Below are positions 31,908 to 40,632 of a DNA stretch of 59,409 nucleotides, in pieces; the first letter of the stretch is position 1, and each line of letters begins with the position of its first letter. The stretch is from the NCBI RefSeq assembly GCF_002101555.1, contig NZ_LQOL01000051.1, forward strand, positions 1-59,409, written 5' to 3'. Position numbers and translations under genes: made by a program. The DNA comes from Mycolicibacterium canariasense (GTDB lineage Bacteria; Actinomycetota; Actinomycetes; Mycobacteriales; Mycobacteriaceae). The notes beneath the pieces were generated by a model. The model did no database searches. It was not told the origin of the DNA and worked only from the letters and a program-made list of their open reading frames with translations.

Positions 31908-33240
31908 CCGCAGAGTCAAGGCAGCGCTGACGGCGGCGCTGGTCGTCCTCGTCGTGGTCGGGGGATACGTTGTCGTGCAATTCATTCGAGCTTCGAATCG
32001 CACGCATGTCGTTGCCTATTTCGACAACAGCAACGGCATCTTCCCCGGTGACGATGTCCGCATCCGTGGTGTCAACGTCGGCAAGATCGACAAGATCGAG
32101 CCAGAACCCACCCGGGTGAAAATCAGCTTCTGGCTGGACAGCGAGTACGCGGTTCCCGCCGACGCCAAGGCCGTGATCGTATCGCCGACGTTGGTGACCG
32201 CACGTGCCGTCCAACTCACCCCGCCCTACACCGGCGGCGCCACCCTGCAGAACGACGCGGTCATCCCCCAGGAGCGCACCGCGGTTCCGGTGGAATGGGA
32301 CGACGTCCGCGTTCAGCTTGAACGCCTCACCCAGGCGTTGCAGCCCACCGAGCCTGGCGGCAGCAGCACCTTGGGAGCGTTGGTTCACACCGCCGCGGAC
32401 AATCTCCGCGGTCAGGGCCCAGCGATCCGGGACGCGGTCATCAAACTGTCCCAGGCACTTTCGGCGCTCGGCGATCACAGCGGCGACATCTTCACCAGCG
32501 TCAAGAACATCGCAACGCTGGTGACCGCGCTGAAGGACAGCGCCGGACTGCTCGAGACCCTCAACGGAAACCTCGCTTCGGTCACCGGACTGCTCGCGGA
32601 CGAGCCCGGCGAGGTCGCCGGCGCCGTCAAAGACCTCAATGATGTGGTCGGCAAGGTCAGCAGTTTCGTTGCAGACAACCGCGAAGCGCTGGGCACCACC
32701 TCCGACAAACTCGCATCGGTTTCGACTGCTCTGAACGAGAGCCTGGACGACATCAAACAGCTCCTGCATATCCTGCCGACGACGGCGGCCAACGCCGCCA
32801 ACCTCTATCAGCCCGCACAAGGCAGCCTCACCGGCATCGCCGCGGTCAACAACTTCGCCGACCCCATCAATTTCCTGTGCGGCGCCATTCAGGCGGCATC
32901 ACGCCTGGGTGCCGAACAGTCGGCGAAGCTGTGCGTGCAGTACCTGGCGCCGATCGTGAAAAACCGCCAGTACAACTTCCCGCCGCTTGGCTTCAACCCG
33001 TTCGTCGGCGCCACGGCACGCCCGAACGAGATCTCCTACAGCGAGGACTGGATGCGCCCGGATTACGTTCCGCCGCAACCGGCTCCAGCTGCGCCGCCCG
33101 CCCCACCCGGCCCCCCGTTGGCCGCCGAACAGGCAGCACCCACAGATGCGGCGGCCATAGTCGGCGGGCCGGCGCCGCAGACCACCGACCCGGCAGCCGG
33201 GCTGGCGGGAATGATGCTGCCTGCGGGGACGGGGTCATGA
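31897..33240 (+). CDS. mceD: Mce-family protein D
   Basis: A 447-residue MceD-type protein: one N-terminal transmembrane helix (residues 8-26), the MCE/MlaD domain (FDNSNGIFPGDDVRIRGVNV near residue 45), a long helical tunnel region of about 250 residues and a Pro/Ala-rich tail. Six such subunits form the periplasmic channel of a mycobacterial lipid importer. The ATG overlaps the end of the mceC remnant, and the stop overlaps mceE. Without the permease and A-C subunits this copy cannot make a complete importer by itself. Confidence 0.87.
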   Translation: MINNRRVKAALTAALVVLVVVGGYVVVQFIRASNRTHVVAYFDNSNGIFPGDDVRIRGVNVGKIDKIEPEPTRVKISFWLDSEYAVPADAKAVIVSPTLVTARAVQLTPPYTGGATLQNDAVIPQERTAVPVEWDDVRVQLERLTQALQPTEPGGSSTLGALVHTAADNLRGQGPAIRDAVIKLSQALSALGDHSGDIFTSVKNIATLVTALKDSAGLLETLNGNLASVTGLLADEPGEVAGAVKDLNDVVGKVSSFVADNREALGTTSDKLASVSTALNESLDDIKQLLHILPTTAANAANLYQPAQGSLTGIAAVNNFADPINFLCGAIQAASRLGAEQSAKLCVQYLAPIVKNRQYNFPPLGFNPFVGATARPNEISYSEDWMRPDYVPPQPAPAAPPAPPGPPLAAEQAAPTDAAAIVGGPAPQTTDPAAGLAGMMLPAGTGS

Positions 33241-34400
33241 CGATGCGCAGCTGGCGACGGATACCGGCCGCTGTCCTGACGTGCATCCTGGCGGCCACCG
33301 CGGTCGCAGGCTGTGGGTGGCGAGGGCTGAATTCCCTGCCACTCCCCGGAACCGAAGGCGGTGGGCCCGGGGCTTACACCATCCAGGCGCAGATGCCTGA
33401 TGTGAACAACATCCAGCCCAATTCACGCGTGCGCGTCGGTGACGTCACGGTGGGCACAGTCACCAAAATCGAGCGCCAGGATTGGCACGCGCTGGTGACC
33501 ATGAAGCTCAACGGCGATGTCACGCTACCCGCCAATTCGACAGTGACACTGGGCCAGACGGCATTGCTGGGATCGCTGCACATCGAGCTGGCGCCGCCGA
33601 CCGACGAAGCGCCTGAGGGCAGGCTTCATCAGGGCTCGCTGATACCGCTGTCATCGGGAAAGGCCTACCCATCGACCGAGCAGACACTGGCGACCGCCTC
33701 GTTGCTGCTCAATGGCGGAGGTATCGCCAAGGTACAGGACATCACCACCGCGCTGAGCACCGCGTTATCCGGGCGGGAGGGAGACCTCCGCAGCCTGATG
33801 GATCAGTTGAACACATTCGTCACCCGGGTCAACGATCAAACCGGCGACATCATCGCGGCCAGCGACAGTCTCAACCGCCTGCTGGGCCAATTCGCCGAGC
33901 AGAAGCCGGTTCTCGACAAGGGCCTTGACACAATCCCCGACGCCCTGGCGGTGGTCAATCGAGAACGGGAGAATCTCATCGACGCGGTCGACCAGTTGGG
34001 CAAATTCAGCGCGCTGGCTGCCGATTCGGTCAACAAGACCAAAGCACCGTTGGTCCAGGAACTCAAAGACCTTGGGCCGGTGCTGGAATCACTGGCCAAC
34101 GCCGGCCCGGCGCTGACACATGCGTTGGACCTGATACCCACGTTCCCGTTCCCGAAATCCACCTTGACCAAGTGGTTCCGCGGCGACTACGCCAACGTGA
34201 GTCTGGTCGTCGACCTGACGCTGAGCCGGATCGACAGCTCCATCTTCACCGGAACCAGATGGGAATGCGATCTGACATGGCTGGAGATGCAGTGGGGCCG
34301 AACCATTGGCCAGCTGCCCAGTCCGTGCACCAACAGTGCGCCGCCCAACGGCGCCGGTAACCCCCTACTGGCGCCCTACCGCTACAACCAGGGACCGTAA
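33237..34400 (+). CDS. mceE: Mce-family lipoprotein E
   Basis: A 387-residue Mce lipoprotein. The signal peptide ends in the lipobox TAVAGCGWRG, acylated Cys about residue 26, as in LprK-type MceE proteins. The MCE domain (MPDVNNIQPNSRVRVGDVTV) and a helical segment with repeated ALxxL patterns follow. The C-terminal region has conserved Cys in WECDLTWLEM and PSPCTNS. ATGA overlap with mceD couples translation. It normally caps the Mce hexamer. Confidence 0.87.
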   Translation: MTMRSWRRIPAAVLTCILAATAVAGCGWRGLNSLPLPGTEGGGPGAYTIQAQMPDVNNIQPNSRVRVGDVTVGTVTKIERQDWHALVTMKLNGDVTLPANSTVTLGQTALLGSLHIELAPPTDEAPEGRLHQGSLIPLSSGKAYPSTEQTLATASLLLNGGGIAKVQDITTALSTALSGREGDLRSLMDQLNTFVTRVNDQTGDIIAASDSLNRLLGQFAEQKPVLDKGLDTIPDALAVVNRERENLIDAVDQLGKFSALAADSVNKTKAPLVQELKDLGPVLESLANAGPALTHALDLIPTFPFPKSTLTKWFRGDYANVSLVVDLTLSRIDSSIFTGTRWECDLTWLEMQWGRTIGQLPSPCTNSAPPNGAGNPLLAPYRYNQGP

Positions 34401-34402
34401 CC

Positions 34403-35851
34403 GTGTATCTCAGCAAGCTGGTCAGACGCCAACTGTCGGTCTTCTCCGTCGTCGCAGTCGTCGCCGGAGGCACGATGGCCATCGGATACCTCGACCTGCC
34501 CAAGGCGCTGTTCGGAATCGGCCACTACCAGGTGACGGTGAACCTGCCATCGTCTGGGGGGCTGTACAAAGACGGCAACGTCACCTACCGCGGGGTTGAA
34601 GTCGGCCGCGTTGAGGACGTTCGGCTCAACGGCGGCGGAGTCGACGCGGTGCTGTCATTGAAGTCTGACACCAAGATTCCCGCCAACGTCGACGCCAATG
34701 TGCACAGTCAGACAGCTGTCGGCGAGTTGTTCATCGAGCTCGTCCCCCGCTCCGGCGACGGCCCCAAGCTCAAGGACGGTGACGTCATACCTGCCGACCA
34801 CGCAACGCTGCCCCCCGATATCAACACCCTGCTGGCTCAGACCAACGCCGGACTGCAAGCCATCCCCCACGGCGATCTCAAGACTGTGATCGACGAGTCC
34901 TACACGGCGATAGGAGGATTAGGGCCAGAACTGGCGCGCATCGTCAAGGGGGCAACTACCCTTGCCGCCGATGCGCGCGCAAACCTCGACTCGCTGACCA
35001 CCGTGATCGATCAATCCAAGCCCGTGCTGGACAGTCAGATCAACTCCTCGGACTCGATCCGGGCCTGGGCGGCCAACGTCGCTGAGGTCACCCGCCAACT
35101 GCAAGAACAGGATCCCGCGCTGAAAGGCGTGCTGGACAGAGGGCCTGCCGCAACAACCGAAGCACGCCAGCTGATTGACCGGCTCAAACCCACGCTGCCC
35201 GTGGTCCTGGCCAACCTCGTCAACCTCGAACAGGTGGCAGTCACCTACCAACCCAGTCTCGAACAGATCCTTGTCCTGTTCCCCAAGGACATCGAAATGC
35301 TCCAGGCGGCCCAACTCGCCAACCGCGATACCAAGCAGGACTACAAGGGACTGTTCCTGTCGTTCAACCTCAACGCCAACCTCCCTCCGCCGTGCACCAC
35401 CGGTTTCCTCCCCGCTCAACAGGTACGCTCGCCCAGCGAAGTGGACTATCCCGAACGGCCGGCGGGCGACATGTACTGCCGGGTGCCGCAAGACTCGGCG
35501 TTGGACGTGCGCGGTGCGCGTAACGCCCCATGCATCACACGCCCAGGCAAGCGTGCACCCACCGTCAAGTTGTGCGAGAGCGACGAGGACTATGTGCCTC
35601 TCAACGACGGCTACAACTGGAAGGGCGACCCGAATGCCACGCTGTCCGGCCAGTCGGTACCCCAGCAGCCGCCGGGGACGCCGCCACCAGCCGGTCCCCC
35701 CGCACCGCCACCCATCGCGGTCGCCCAGTATGACCCCGCAACCGGCACGTACACCGGGCCCGACGGTAAGCAGTACACGCAGACCGATCTCGCTCGGGAC
35801 GGGCGGCCGCGCGCGTGGCAGGACTTGCTCATCCCACGCGGTGGTGACTGA
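34403..35851 (+). CDS. mceF: Mce-family protein F
   Basis: A 482-residue MceF-type protein with an N-terminal helix (VFSVVAVVAGGTMAIGYL), the MCE domain (LPSSGGLYKDGNVTYRGVEV), a helical stretch, then a Cys-containing region (PPCTTGF, DMYCRVP, RNAPCITRP) and a Pro-rich tail ending near PDGKQYTQTDLARD. The GTG start is two bases after the mceE stop. It is the last gene of the truncated operon, with no mce-associated genes following. Confidence 0.87.
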   Translation: MYLSKLVRRQLSVFSVVAVVAGGTMAIGYLDLPKALFGIGHYQVTVNLPSSGGLYKDGNVTYRGVEVGRVEDVRLNGGGVDAVLSLKSDTKIPANVDANVHSQTAVGELFIELVPRSGDGPKLKDGDVIPADHATLPPDINTLLAQTNAGLQAIPHGDLKTVIDESYTAIGGLGPELARIVKGATTLAADARANLDSLTTVIDQSKPVLDSQINSSDSIRAWAANVAEVTRQLQEQDPALKGVLDRGPAATTEARQLIDRLKPTLPVVLANLVNLEQVAVTYQPSLEQILVLFPKDIEMLQAAQLANRDTKQDYKGLFLSFNLNANLPPPCTTGFLPAQQVRSPSEVDYPERPAGDMYCRVPQDSALDVRGARNAPCITRPGKRAPTVKLCESDEDYVPLNDGYNWKGDPNATLSGQSVPQQPPGTPPPAGPPAPPPIAVAQYDPATGTYTGPDGKQYTQTDLARDGRPRAWQDLLIPRGGD

Positions 35852-36083
35852 TCGATCCGACGTGGAGCGCAGCGCATGCGAGCTACACCAATGTTCTAGG
35901 TAAAAACGTGAGATGTGTTGATGGGCATTAATACCCAATCGGTCGAAGACGCTCTTTGGACGCCGGAGGTGGCTAACCGATTGCAGGTCGAAACCCTGAC
36001 CGGCACCCCTCGTCTAAACCTACGGCCACATCAATCCCACACGATTCCAGATCGGGTAACCCCTTGAAAAGGACGAGTAAACC

Positions 36084-37088
36084 ATGAGCTATGTCGCCGC
36101 GGCCGGCGAATTCAATCGCGACACCAACTACATCAGCAGCCGCATCACCGCTGACGGCCGCGACGGCTATCCCGTCGAACCAGGCCGCTACCGCCTGATC
36201 GTCGCGCGGGCCTGTCCGTGGGCCAACCGCACGATCATTGTGCGACGACTGCTCGGCCTGGAAAAGGTTCTGTCTATTGGCTTTTGCGGACCAACGCACG
36301 ATACACGCAGCTGGACCTTCGACCTCGACCCAGGTGGCCTCGACCCAGTGCTGAAGATCCATTTCTTACGCGACGCATACAACAAGCGCATACCGGACTA
36401 TCCGAAGGGAGTCACGGTGCCCGCGATCGTGGACGCGCCGACGGGCGCAGTGGTCACCAACGACTTCGCCCAAATGACCGTGGACTTCTCGACGCAGTGG
36501 ACCCATTTCCATCGCGAGGGCGCCCCCCAGCTCTATCCCGAGCGACGGCGCGACGAGATCGACGACGTCGCTCAGCGCATCTACACCGAGGTCAACGACG
36601 GCGTCTACCAATGCGGGTTCGCGAGCTCACAGGATGCATACGACAGAGCCTACGACCGATTATTCAGCGCACTCGATTGGCTTTCTGAGCGCCTACAGAC
36701 CCAACGCTATCTCGTAGGCGACACCATCACCGAGGCAGACATCCGGCTGTTCACCACACTGGCCCGATTTGACTCCGTATATCACGGCCACTTCAAATGC
36801 AATCGGTCGAAACTCACAGAGATGCCGACGCTGTGGGCCTACGCGCGGGATCTGTTCCAGACACCGGGCTTTGGCGACACCATCGACTTCGTGCAGACCA
36901 AGCAGCACTACTACATCGTGCACACGGATATCAATCCGACACAAGTCGTGCCGAAGGGTCCTGACCTGTCAAACTGGCTCACGCCGCACGGCCGGGAAGA
37001 GTTAGGCGGTAGGCCGTTTGGAGACGGCACACCACCTGAGTCGACTCCCGAGGGGGAACACATGCCCGACGGGCCCGAAGCCCGATAG
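36084..37088 (+). CDS. Xi-class glutathione transferase-like protein (S-glutathionyl-hydroquinone reductase family)
   Basis: A 334-residue protein of the YqjG/ECM4 family. The catalytic Cys is in IVARACPWANRTIIVRRLLG near residue 48. The C-terminal GST domain contains DWLSERLQTQRYLVGDTITE and ADIRLFTTLARFD, hallmark sequences. Known members reduce glutathionyl-(chloro)hydroquinones; mycobacteria lack glutathione, so mycothiol is the likely partner. An AAAGGACGAG ribosome region precedes the ATG. It fits the halogen and oxidant detoxification theme of the window. Confidence 0.88.
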   Translation: MSYVAAAGEFNRDTNYISSRITADGRDGYPVEPGRYRLIVARACPWANRTIIVRRLLGLEKVLSIGFCGPTHDTRSWTFDLDPGGLDPVLKIHFLRDAYNKRIPDYPKGVTVPAIVDAPTGAVVTNDFAQMTVDFSTQWTHFHREGAPQLYPERRRDEIDDVAQRIYTEVNDGVYQCGFASSQDAYDRAYDRLFSALDWLSERLQTQRYLVGDTITEADIRLFTTLARFDSVYHGHFKCNRSKLTEMPTLWAYARDLFQTPGFGDTIDFVQTKQHYYIVHTDINPTQVVPKGPDLSNWLTPHGREELGGRPFGDGTPPESTPEGEHMPDGPEAR

Positions 37089-37261
37089 TGTCAGACGGTC
37101 TCGACACACCAGACAGCACGGCGTACCTGCTCCAGCTCACAGACCTCGTCCTCGCACATACAGTCCTCGCGGCCGCGCATTCGAGCTGTCTGAGTCGCGG
37201 TCATAGCGCTTCACTGCCACCACACACTCCTCGGGCGTGGTATGCCAGCCACCGTAAAGCG

Positions 37262-37692
37262 TTAAATCCCAGAGCCCACCCGCGAATGGGATGCTCTTGA
37301 TCCGAATGGGATGCTCTTGATGTTGTCGGCGTTCCAGTCCTTGGCTACCTCATCGGCCCTGACCAGTCGGGTGACACCGGGCTCCACCGAGAAGTTGACG
37401 ATGTCGGCGGGCTTGCGGTCGACAACGGCGCGCGGCTGATCACCCGAGGCGCCGTAGTAGAACGTGGTCACGGCCACTCCCCTGCCCTCCGGCGTGGCGG
37501 CGAAGGCGTGGATGGTCTTGCTCCAGCCGGGCTTCGGCGCGGCGTGGGCACCACGCGTAGCGTCGTCTCACCGGTCGGCCGCTTGTCGCCACCGGCGACA
37601 TCACCTGGCGGCCCCCCGCCGTATCCCGCGAGCAGGGTTGCGGTAACGGCCAATGCGGCTGCGCTGCCCCATGACTTGCTGATGTGCCTCAT
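37262..37692 (-). pseudogene. Frameshifted lipoprotein-like gene with lost lipobox Cys
   Basis: The 5' part encodes MRHISKSWGSAAALAVTATL followed by LAGYGGG, a lipoprotein signal in which the lipobox Cys has become Tyr. After GETTLRVV the frame shifts near 37550; the alternative frame continues sensibly with SKTIHAFAATPEGRG, then TTFYYGASGDQPRAVVDRKP and VEPGVTRLVRADEVAKDWNA. A 20-bp tandem duplication alters its 3' end. The intact family is not identified. Confidence 0.6.
37283..37321. repeat. 20-bp tandem duplication
   Basis: CGAATGGGATGCTCTTGATC at 37283-37302 is repeated at 37303-37321 (19 bases identical). It lies in the 3' end of the lipoprotein pseudogene. Confidence 0.85.
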
Positions 37693-37757
37693 GAACCGCT
37701 CGATGTGGTTTAACGGCAGCGGCCGCCCGCCGCGTCGCGTGCCCGACAGCAGCAAGG

Positions 37758-38744
37758 TTATTCGGGGTAGGGCAGTGATTCGGCGGCACGTTCGATCTGC
37801 AGCAGGCTGCGGCTGGTTGTCATGCGAGTCGATTCCTCACTGCTGAGCGCGCGCACGGTTTCGATCTGCACCTGCACGACCACTCCCTCCTCGGCGGCCA
37901 GCCGCGCGGCGGCGGCGAGGGTGTCGGGGTCGCTGACGTTGACCGCCAGAGGGGTTTTGGTGCCTGACGGGGTGAGGTATAGGCTGCCGAGGCTGCGGCG
38001 GAAACCGTCGATGGTGCCGATCGCCCATCCGCGTTCGCTGTCGTAGTTGTAGTTTTTCAGTTCGCTGCCAAGCAGCGCGGCTCCGGCCTGGGTGAAGGCG
38101 ACTTCGGTAGATCCGAGGCCGCGCTGGCGTATCTGTCCGGCGATGTCCCATCCAGCTGTTCTCATTGCGGATGTGGAGCGCAGCAGGCCTCGTCGCGCTT
38201 TGATCGGTAGGTCACGCACGTCGCTGCCGACTCCGGCGGCACTGGAGCTAGCGTTGGTGAACAGCCGGGCGATTGTGCGCAGCGCCTCCGAATCGGGGCT
38301 TGAGGCGAATTGGCTTGTGCCGCCGAGTGGTACATGCTTCGCATCTCCGTCAAGTGGGGCGTCGGCGCGCAGCACAACCCGCACCGAGCCGGGACCGAGC
38401 CCGTGTATGAGAAGGTTTCGATTCAGCGCGTTCAGTTGAAGTCTCTCTCGAACGATCGCTTTGGTGGCGTCGTTGACTCCGGCGACGAAGGTTGCGAGTT
38501 TGTCCGCGCGGGTGGCATGGCCCCGCACCCCGGCGCCCTCCAAGTGCAGGTCGAGCTCGACTTGTTCAGGCGCGGTTTCTTCGGCCCAGACGCGTTCTGC
38601 GGCCGGATCACCTTGTACCGTGCCCGAATACAGCTGGCCGAGTGCGAAATCCGCGGTGTCGGGGAAATGCTCGTATTCATAGCGGATGGCGGCTCGAAGC
38701 AGGTCGTCGTCGCTGAGGCCGGAGAGGTGGCCGAGACCGGTCAT
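37758..38744 (-). CDS. Unknown 328-residue protein, third gene of HTH/NTase cassette
   Basis: I do not recognise a family. It is a soluble alpha/beta protein without signal or membrane helix. Visible features: an acidic N-terminus (LSDDDLLRAAIRYEYEHFPD), a strand-turn segment LLIHGLGPGSVRVVLRAD near residue 115, and a C-terminal part rich in short strands (SLYLTPSGTKTPLAVNVSDP) ending with an amphipathic helix. The ATG overlaps the stop of the nucleotidyltransferase-like gene (ATGA), so it is co-translated with it. By context it may be an effector, partner or antidote in a regulated cassette. Confidence 0.75.
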   Translation of the reverse strand: MTGLGHLSGLSDDDLLRAAIRYEYEHFPDTADFALGQLYSGTVQGDPAAERVWAEETAPEQVELDLHLEGAGVRGHATRADKLATFVAGVNDATKAIVRERLQLNALNRNLLIHGLGPGSVRVVLRADAPLDGDAKHVPLGGTSQFASSPDSEALRTIARLFTNASSSAAGVGSDVRDLPIKARRGLLRSTSAMRTAGWDIAGQIRQRGLGSTEVAFTQAGAALLGSELKNYNYDSERGWAIGTIDGFRRSLGSLYLTPSGTKTPLAVNVSDPDTLAAAARLAAEEGVVVQVQIETVRALSSEESTRMTTSRSLLQIERAAESLPYPE

Positions 38745-39274
38745 TGATCGATCACCTCCACGAAGCCCTTTGTCGCACTGTCGATTATCTCACCATCGGG
38801 GCCGATCACCCGTGACCACCACCGGCGTTGCCGCTCAACGGCATATGGGTTGTCGCGGTTCACCACCAGGGCGTCGGTGAGCCCGCCCATGCAATGCAGC
38901 TTGTCTGTCTGCACAACCAGGTCACTGTGCCCGAGGGTGCCGGTGACCGAGCCGAGAGTCCACAGCGGCAGTGCGGCATCACCGTGTACCTGCTCCAACG
39001 CGTGAGCTGGCACCAGACAGGCGAAATCGCCGTCGCCGGGCGTGTCGTCTTTATAGGTGCAGAAGCCGCCGCTGAGCCAAATCGTGATCTCGTGACGATA
39101 GAACAACTGTCTGACAAGGGTGATGTGAATCCGGATCGCATCCAGAATCAAGCCACGCCGCTCGCGCGTGTGATCGGCAGCGTCATCGACGAATCGAGAG
39201 CGTACCTCGTCCAACGTCGCCCGATGGATGCCCGGCGGTAGTGTTCCGTGCTCGCCCATGCAGCGCGGAAGCAT
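38741..39274 (-). CDS. Minimal nucleotidyltransferase-like protein (DUF6932-type)
   Basis: A 177-residue protein. The start LPPGIHRATLDEVRSRFV resembles DUF6932 proteins, relatives of MNT-fold nucleotidyltransferases. The site WLSGGFCTYKDDTPGDGDF near residues 66-84 has the Gly-Gly/Ser and the Asp81-x-Asp83 pair expected for two-metal catalysis, though spacing is relaxed. The ATG at 39274 has GGGGGG six bases upstream and is two bases from the HTH gene stop; an internal ATG at 39259 is possible. It lies between an HTH regulator and an unknown protein, all coupled. Confidence 0.7.
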   Translation of the reverse strand: MLPRCMGEHGTLPPGIHRATLDEVRSRFVDDAADHTRERRGLILDAIRIHITLVRQLFYRHEITIWLSGGFCTYKDDTPGDGDFACLVPAHALEQVHGDAALPLWTLGSVTGTLGHSDLVVQTDKLHCMGGLTDALVVNRDNPYAVERQRRWWSRVIGPDGEIIDSATKGFVEVIDQ

Positions 39275-39276
39275 GT

Positions 39277-39942
39277 CTACCCCCCGTCGACGTCGATCCG
39301 CTCCTTCGTCCTGGTGCGAATGTACGCAGGCCAGGGGTCCCCGGCCGCGGCGGCCTCGTCCAGTTCGGCGTCGGTCATCTCCTCCGGCGGCTTGCCGTGC
39401 CAGGACGGAGGCATCGCGCTGGTGTTGCTCAAAATGTCCAGCGTCTCGTCGATGCAGCGCATCGCATCCTGTGCGGCGGCCACGAGTTGGCCCGTCGCGG
39501 GCTGAGCAACGTCGACCGCGCTCAACGCGGCCCCAAGCCGTTGCCGCGCATCGACGAGGTTGGTCAGGTCGCTGCGGGTCGCCACCGCGCCGGTGTCGTC
39601 GGCGATGAATGCCCGAATCAGCTCGTCGATCGCCTTGCACTGGCGGGTGTTCATGCGCTGGGCCTCAGACGGCGGCTCATACCCCACCGCACCCGGCGCC
39701 CTCACCCCAGCCGCCGCGAACGCGGTATTCTCCGACACGTCGGCCAGGTAGGCGATCGCCCGAATCGACGCATCCGAGGGCCGGGTGGCATACGTGCCCT
39801 GCCGCAGCCGGTTCAGCGTCGCGTGCGAAATGTCATGCCCGCCGTGTTGCGCCAGCTCGGCTAGCCTGCGCCCGGACGCCCCACCGTAACGTTGCGCGGC
39901 GACGTCGATCAAATCGATCAGCGATCTGCTGGTCTTACCCAT
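39277..39942 (-). CDS. HTH (XRE-like) regulator heading the cassette
   Basis: A 221-residue protein with an N-terminal HTH: GRRLAELAQHGGHDISHATL followed by NRLRQGTYATRPSDASIRAI, in the Cro/C1-like arrangement. The C-terminal 120 residues are helical, with an acidic segment EEMTDAELDEAAAAGD. It likely binds its own promoter and controls the two downstream genes. GGTGGG lies 7 bp before the ATG at 39942. Helical C-terminal extensions often bind a toxin or ligand, but nothing here proves it. Confidence 0.78.
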   Translation of the reverse strand: MGKTSRSLIDLIDVAAQRYGGASGRRLAELAQHGGHDISHATLNRLRQGTYATRPSDASIRAIAYLADVSENTAFAAAGVRAPGAVGYEPPSEAQRMNTRQCKAIDELIRAFIADDTGAVATRSDLTNLVDARQRLGAALSAVDVAQPATGQLVAAAQDAMRCIDETLDILSNTSAMPPSWHGKPPEEMTDAELDEAAAAGDPWPAYIRTRTKERIDVDGG

Positions 39943-40093
39943 AGTCAGCCCACCGCCCATTAGCTCGGTCTGTTGACGCGTCTGTATGTTCGCGCGACAC
40001 CTAGTGTTCTGCCACTTGTAACGTGAGTCAAGCGCAACACACCGCATCGGCGGGCCTGCAATCGAACTACAACCCTGTAACCTGCCTCACGTG

Positions 40094-40450
40094 TCAGACG
40101 CCACTCGCCTTTCGGGTGGTCGCTCGGTGCTTGGAGCGGGGGCGGCTTTGCACGTCGTCACGTTCGGGCCACAGCCGTCGGCCCAGGGCCTGTTCCAGGC
40201 GGGCCAGGGAGCCGATGTCGCAGAGCACGGTGCCGGCCAGGATCCGTCCGATGGTGGTGTGGGCCACTCCGCTGGTCGCCGCGAGTGCTCGCTGGCCGGT
40301 GGCGGTCTCGGTCATGGCTGCGCGCAATGCACGCGCGAGCTGCTGCGCGGCAGGTGCCGACGGTGGCGCGTCGGGGTCCAGGTCGGCGTCCGGCCAGAAC
40401 CCCCGCAAGACGTATGCGCTCGGTGGGCGGTCACCATTGCTGCGCGACAC
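40094..40450 (-). CDS. Small HTH (XRE-like) regulator
   Basis: About 118 residues from the GTG at 40450; the frame is open up to 40549. The HTH is LARALRAAMTETATGQRALA, then SGVAHTTIGRILAGTVLCDI and a following helix SLARLEQALGRRLWP. This is a single-domain Cro-like repressor. It is divergent from the recombinase-like gene and would control that promoter. A GGTGC/GCACC inverted repeat lies in between. Confidence 0.7.
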   Translation of the reverse strand: MSRSNGDRPPSAYVLRGFWPDADLDPDAPPSAPAAQQLARALRAAMTETATGQRALAATSGVAHTTIGRILAGTVLCDIGSLARLEQALGRRLWPERDDVQSRPRSKHRATTRKASGV

Positions 40451-40513
40451 AGGCCCACGATATCCCGCCCCACCGTCGCCGCAGGCCGACGTGTCGGACC
40501 CCTCTGCTCCAAT

Positions 40514-40529
40514 GGTGCATACACGCACC
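40514..40529. promoter_or_regulatory. Inverted repeat GGTGCATACACGCACC
   Basis: Five-base arms GGTGC and GCACC with a 6-bp spacer lie between the small HTH gene and the recombinase-like gene. It is a candidate operator of the HTH protein. Confidence 0.4.
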
Positions 40530-40632
40530 ACTTGGGAAGGGGTCACCATGATGATCCAGCTGTCATCAACGGCGGCGCCGCATGCTGAGGCCCGGGGTGC
40601 AGCTGCTGCTGCCGCTGCAGTGGGGGCCGGCC

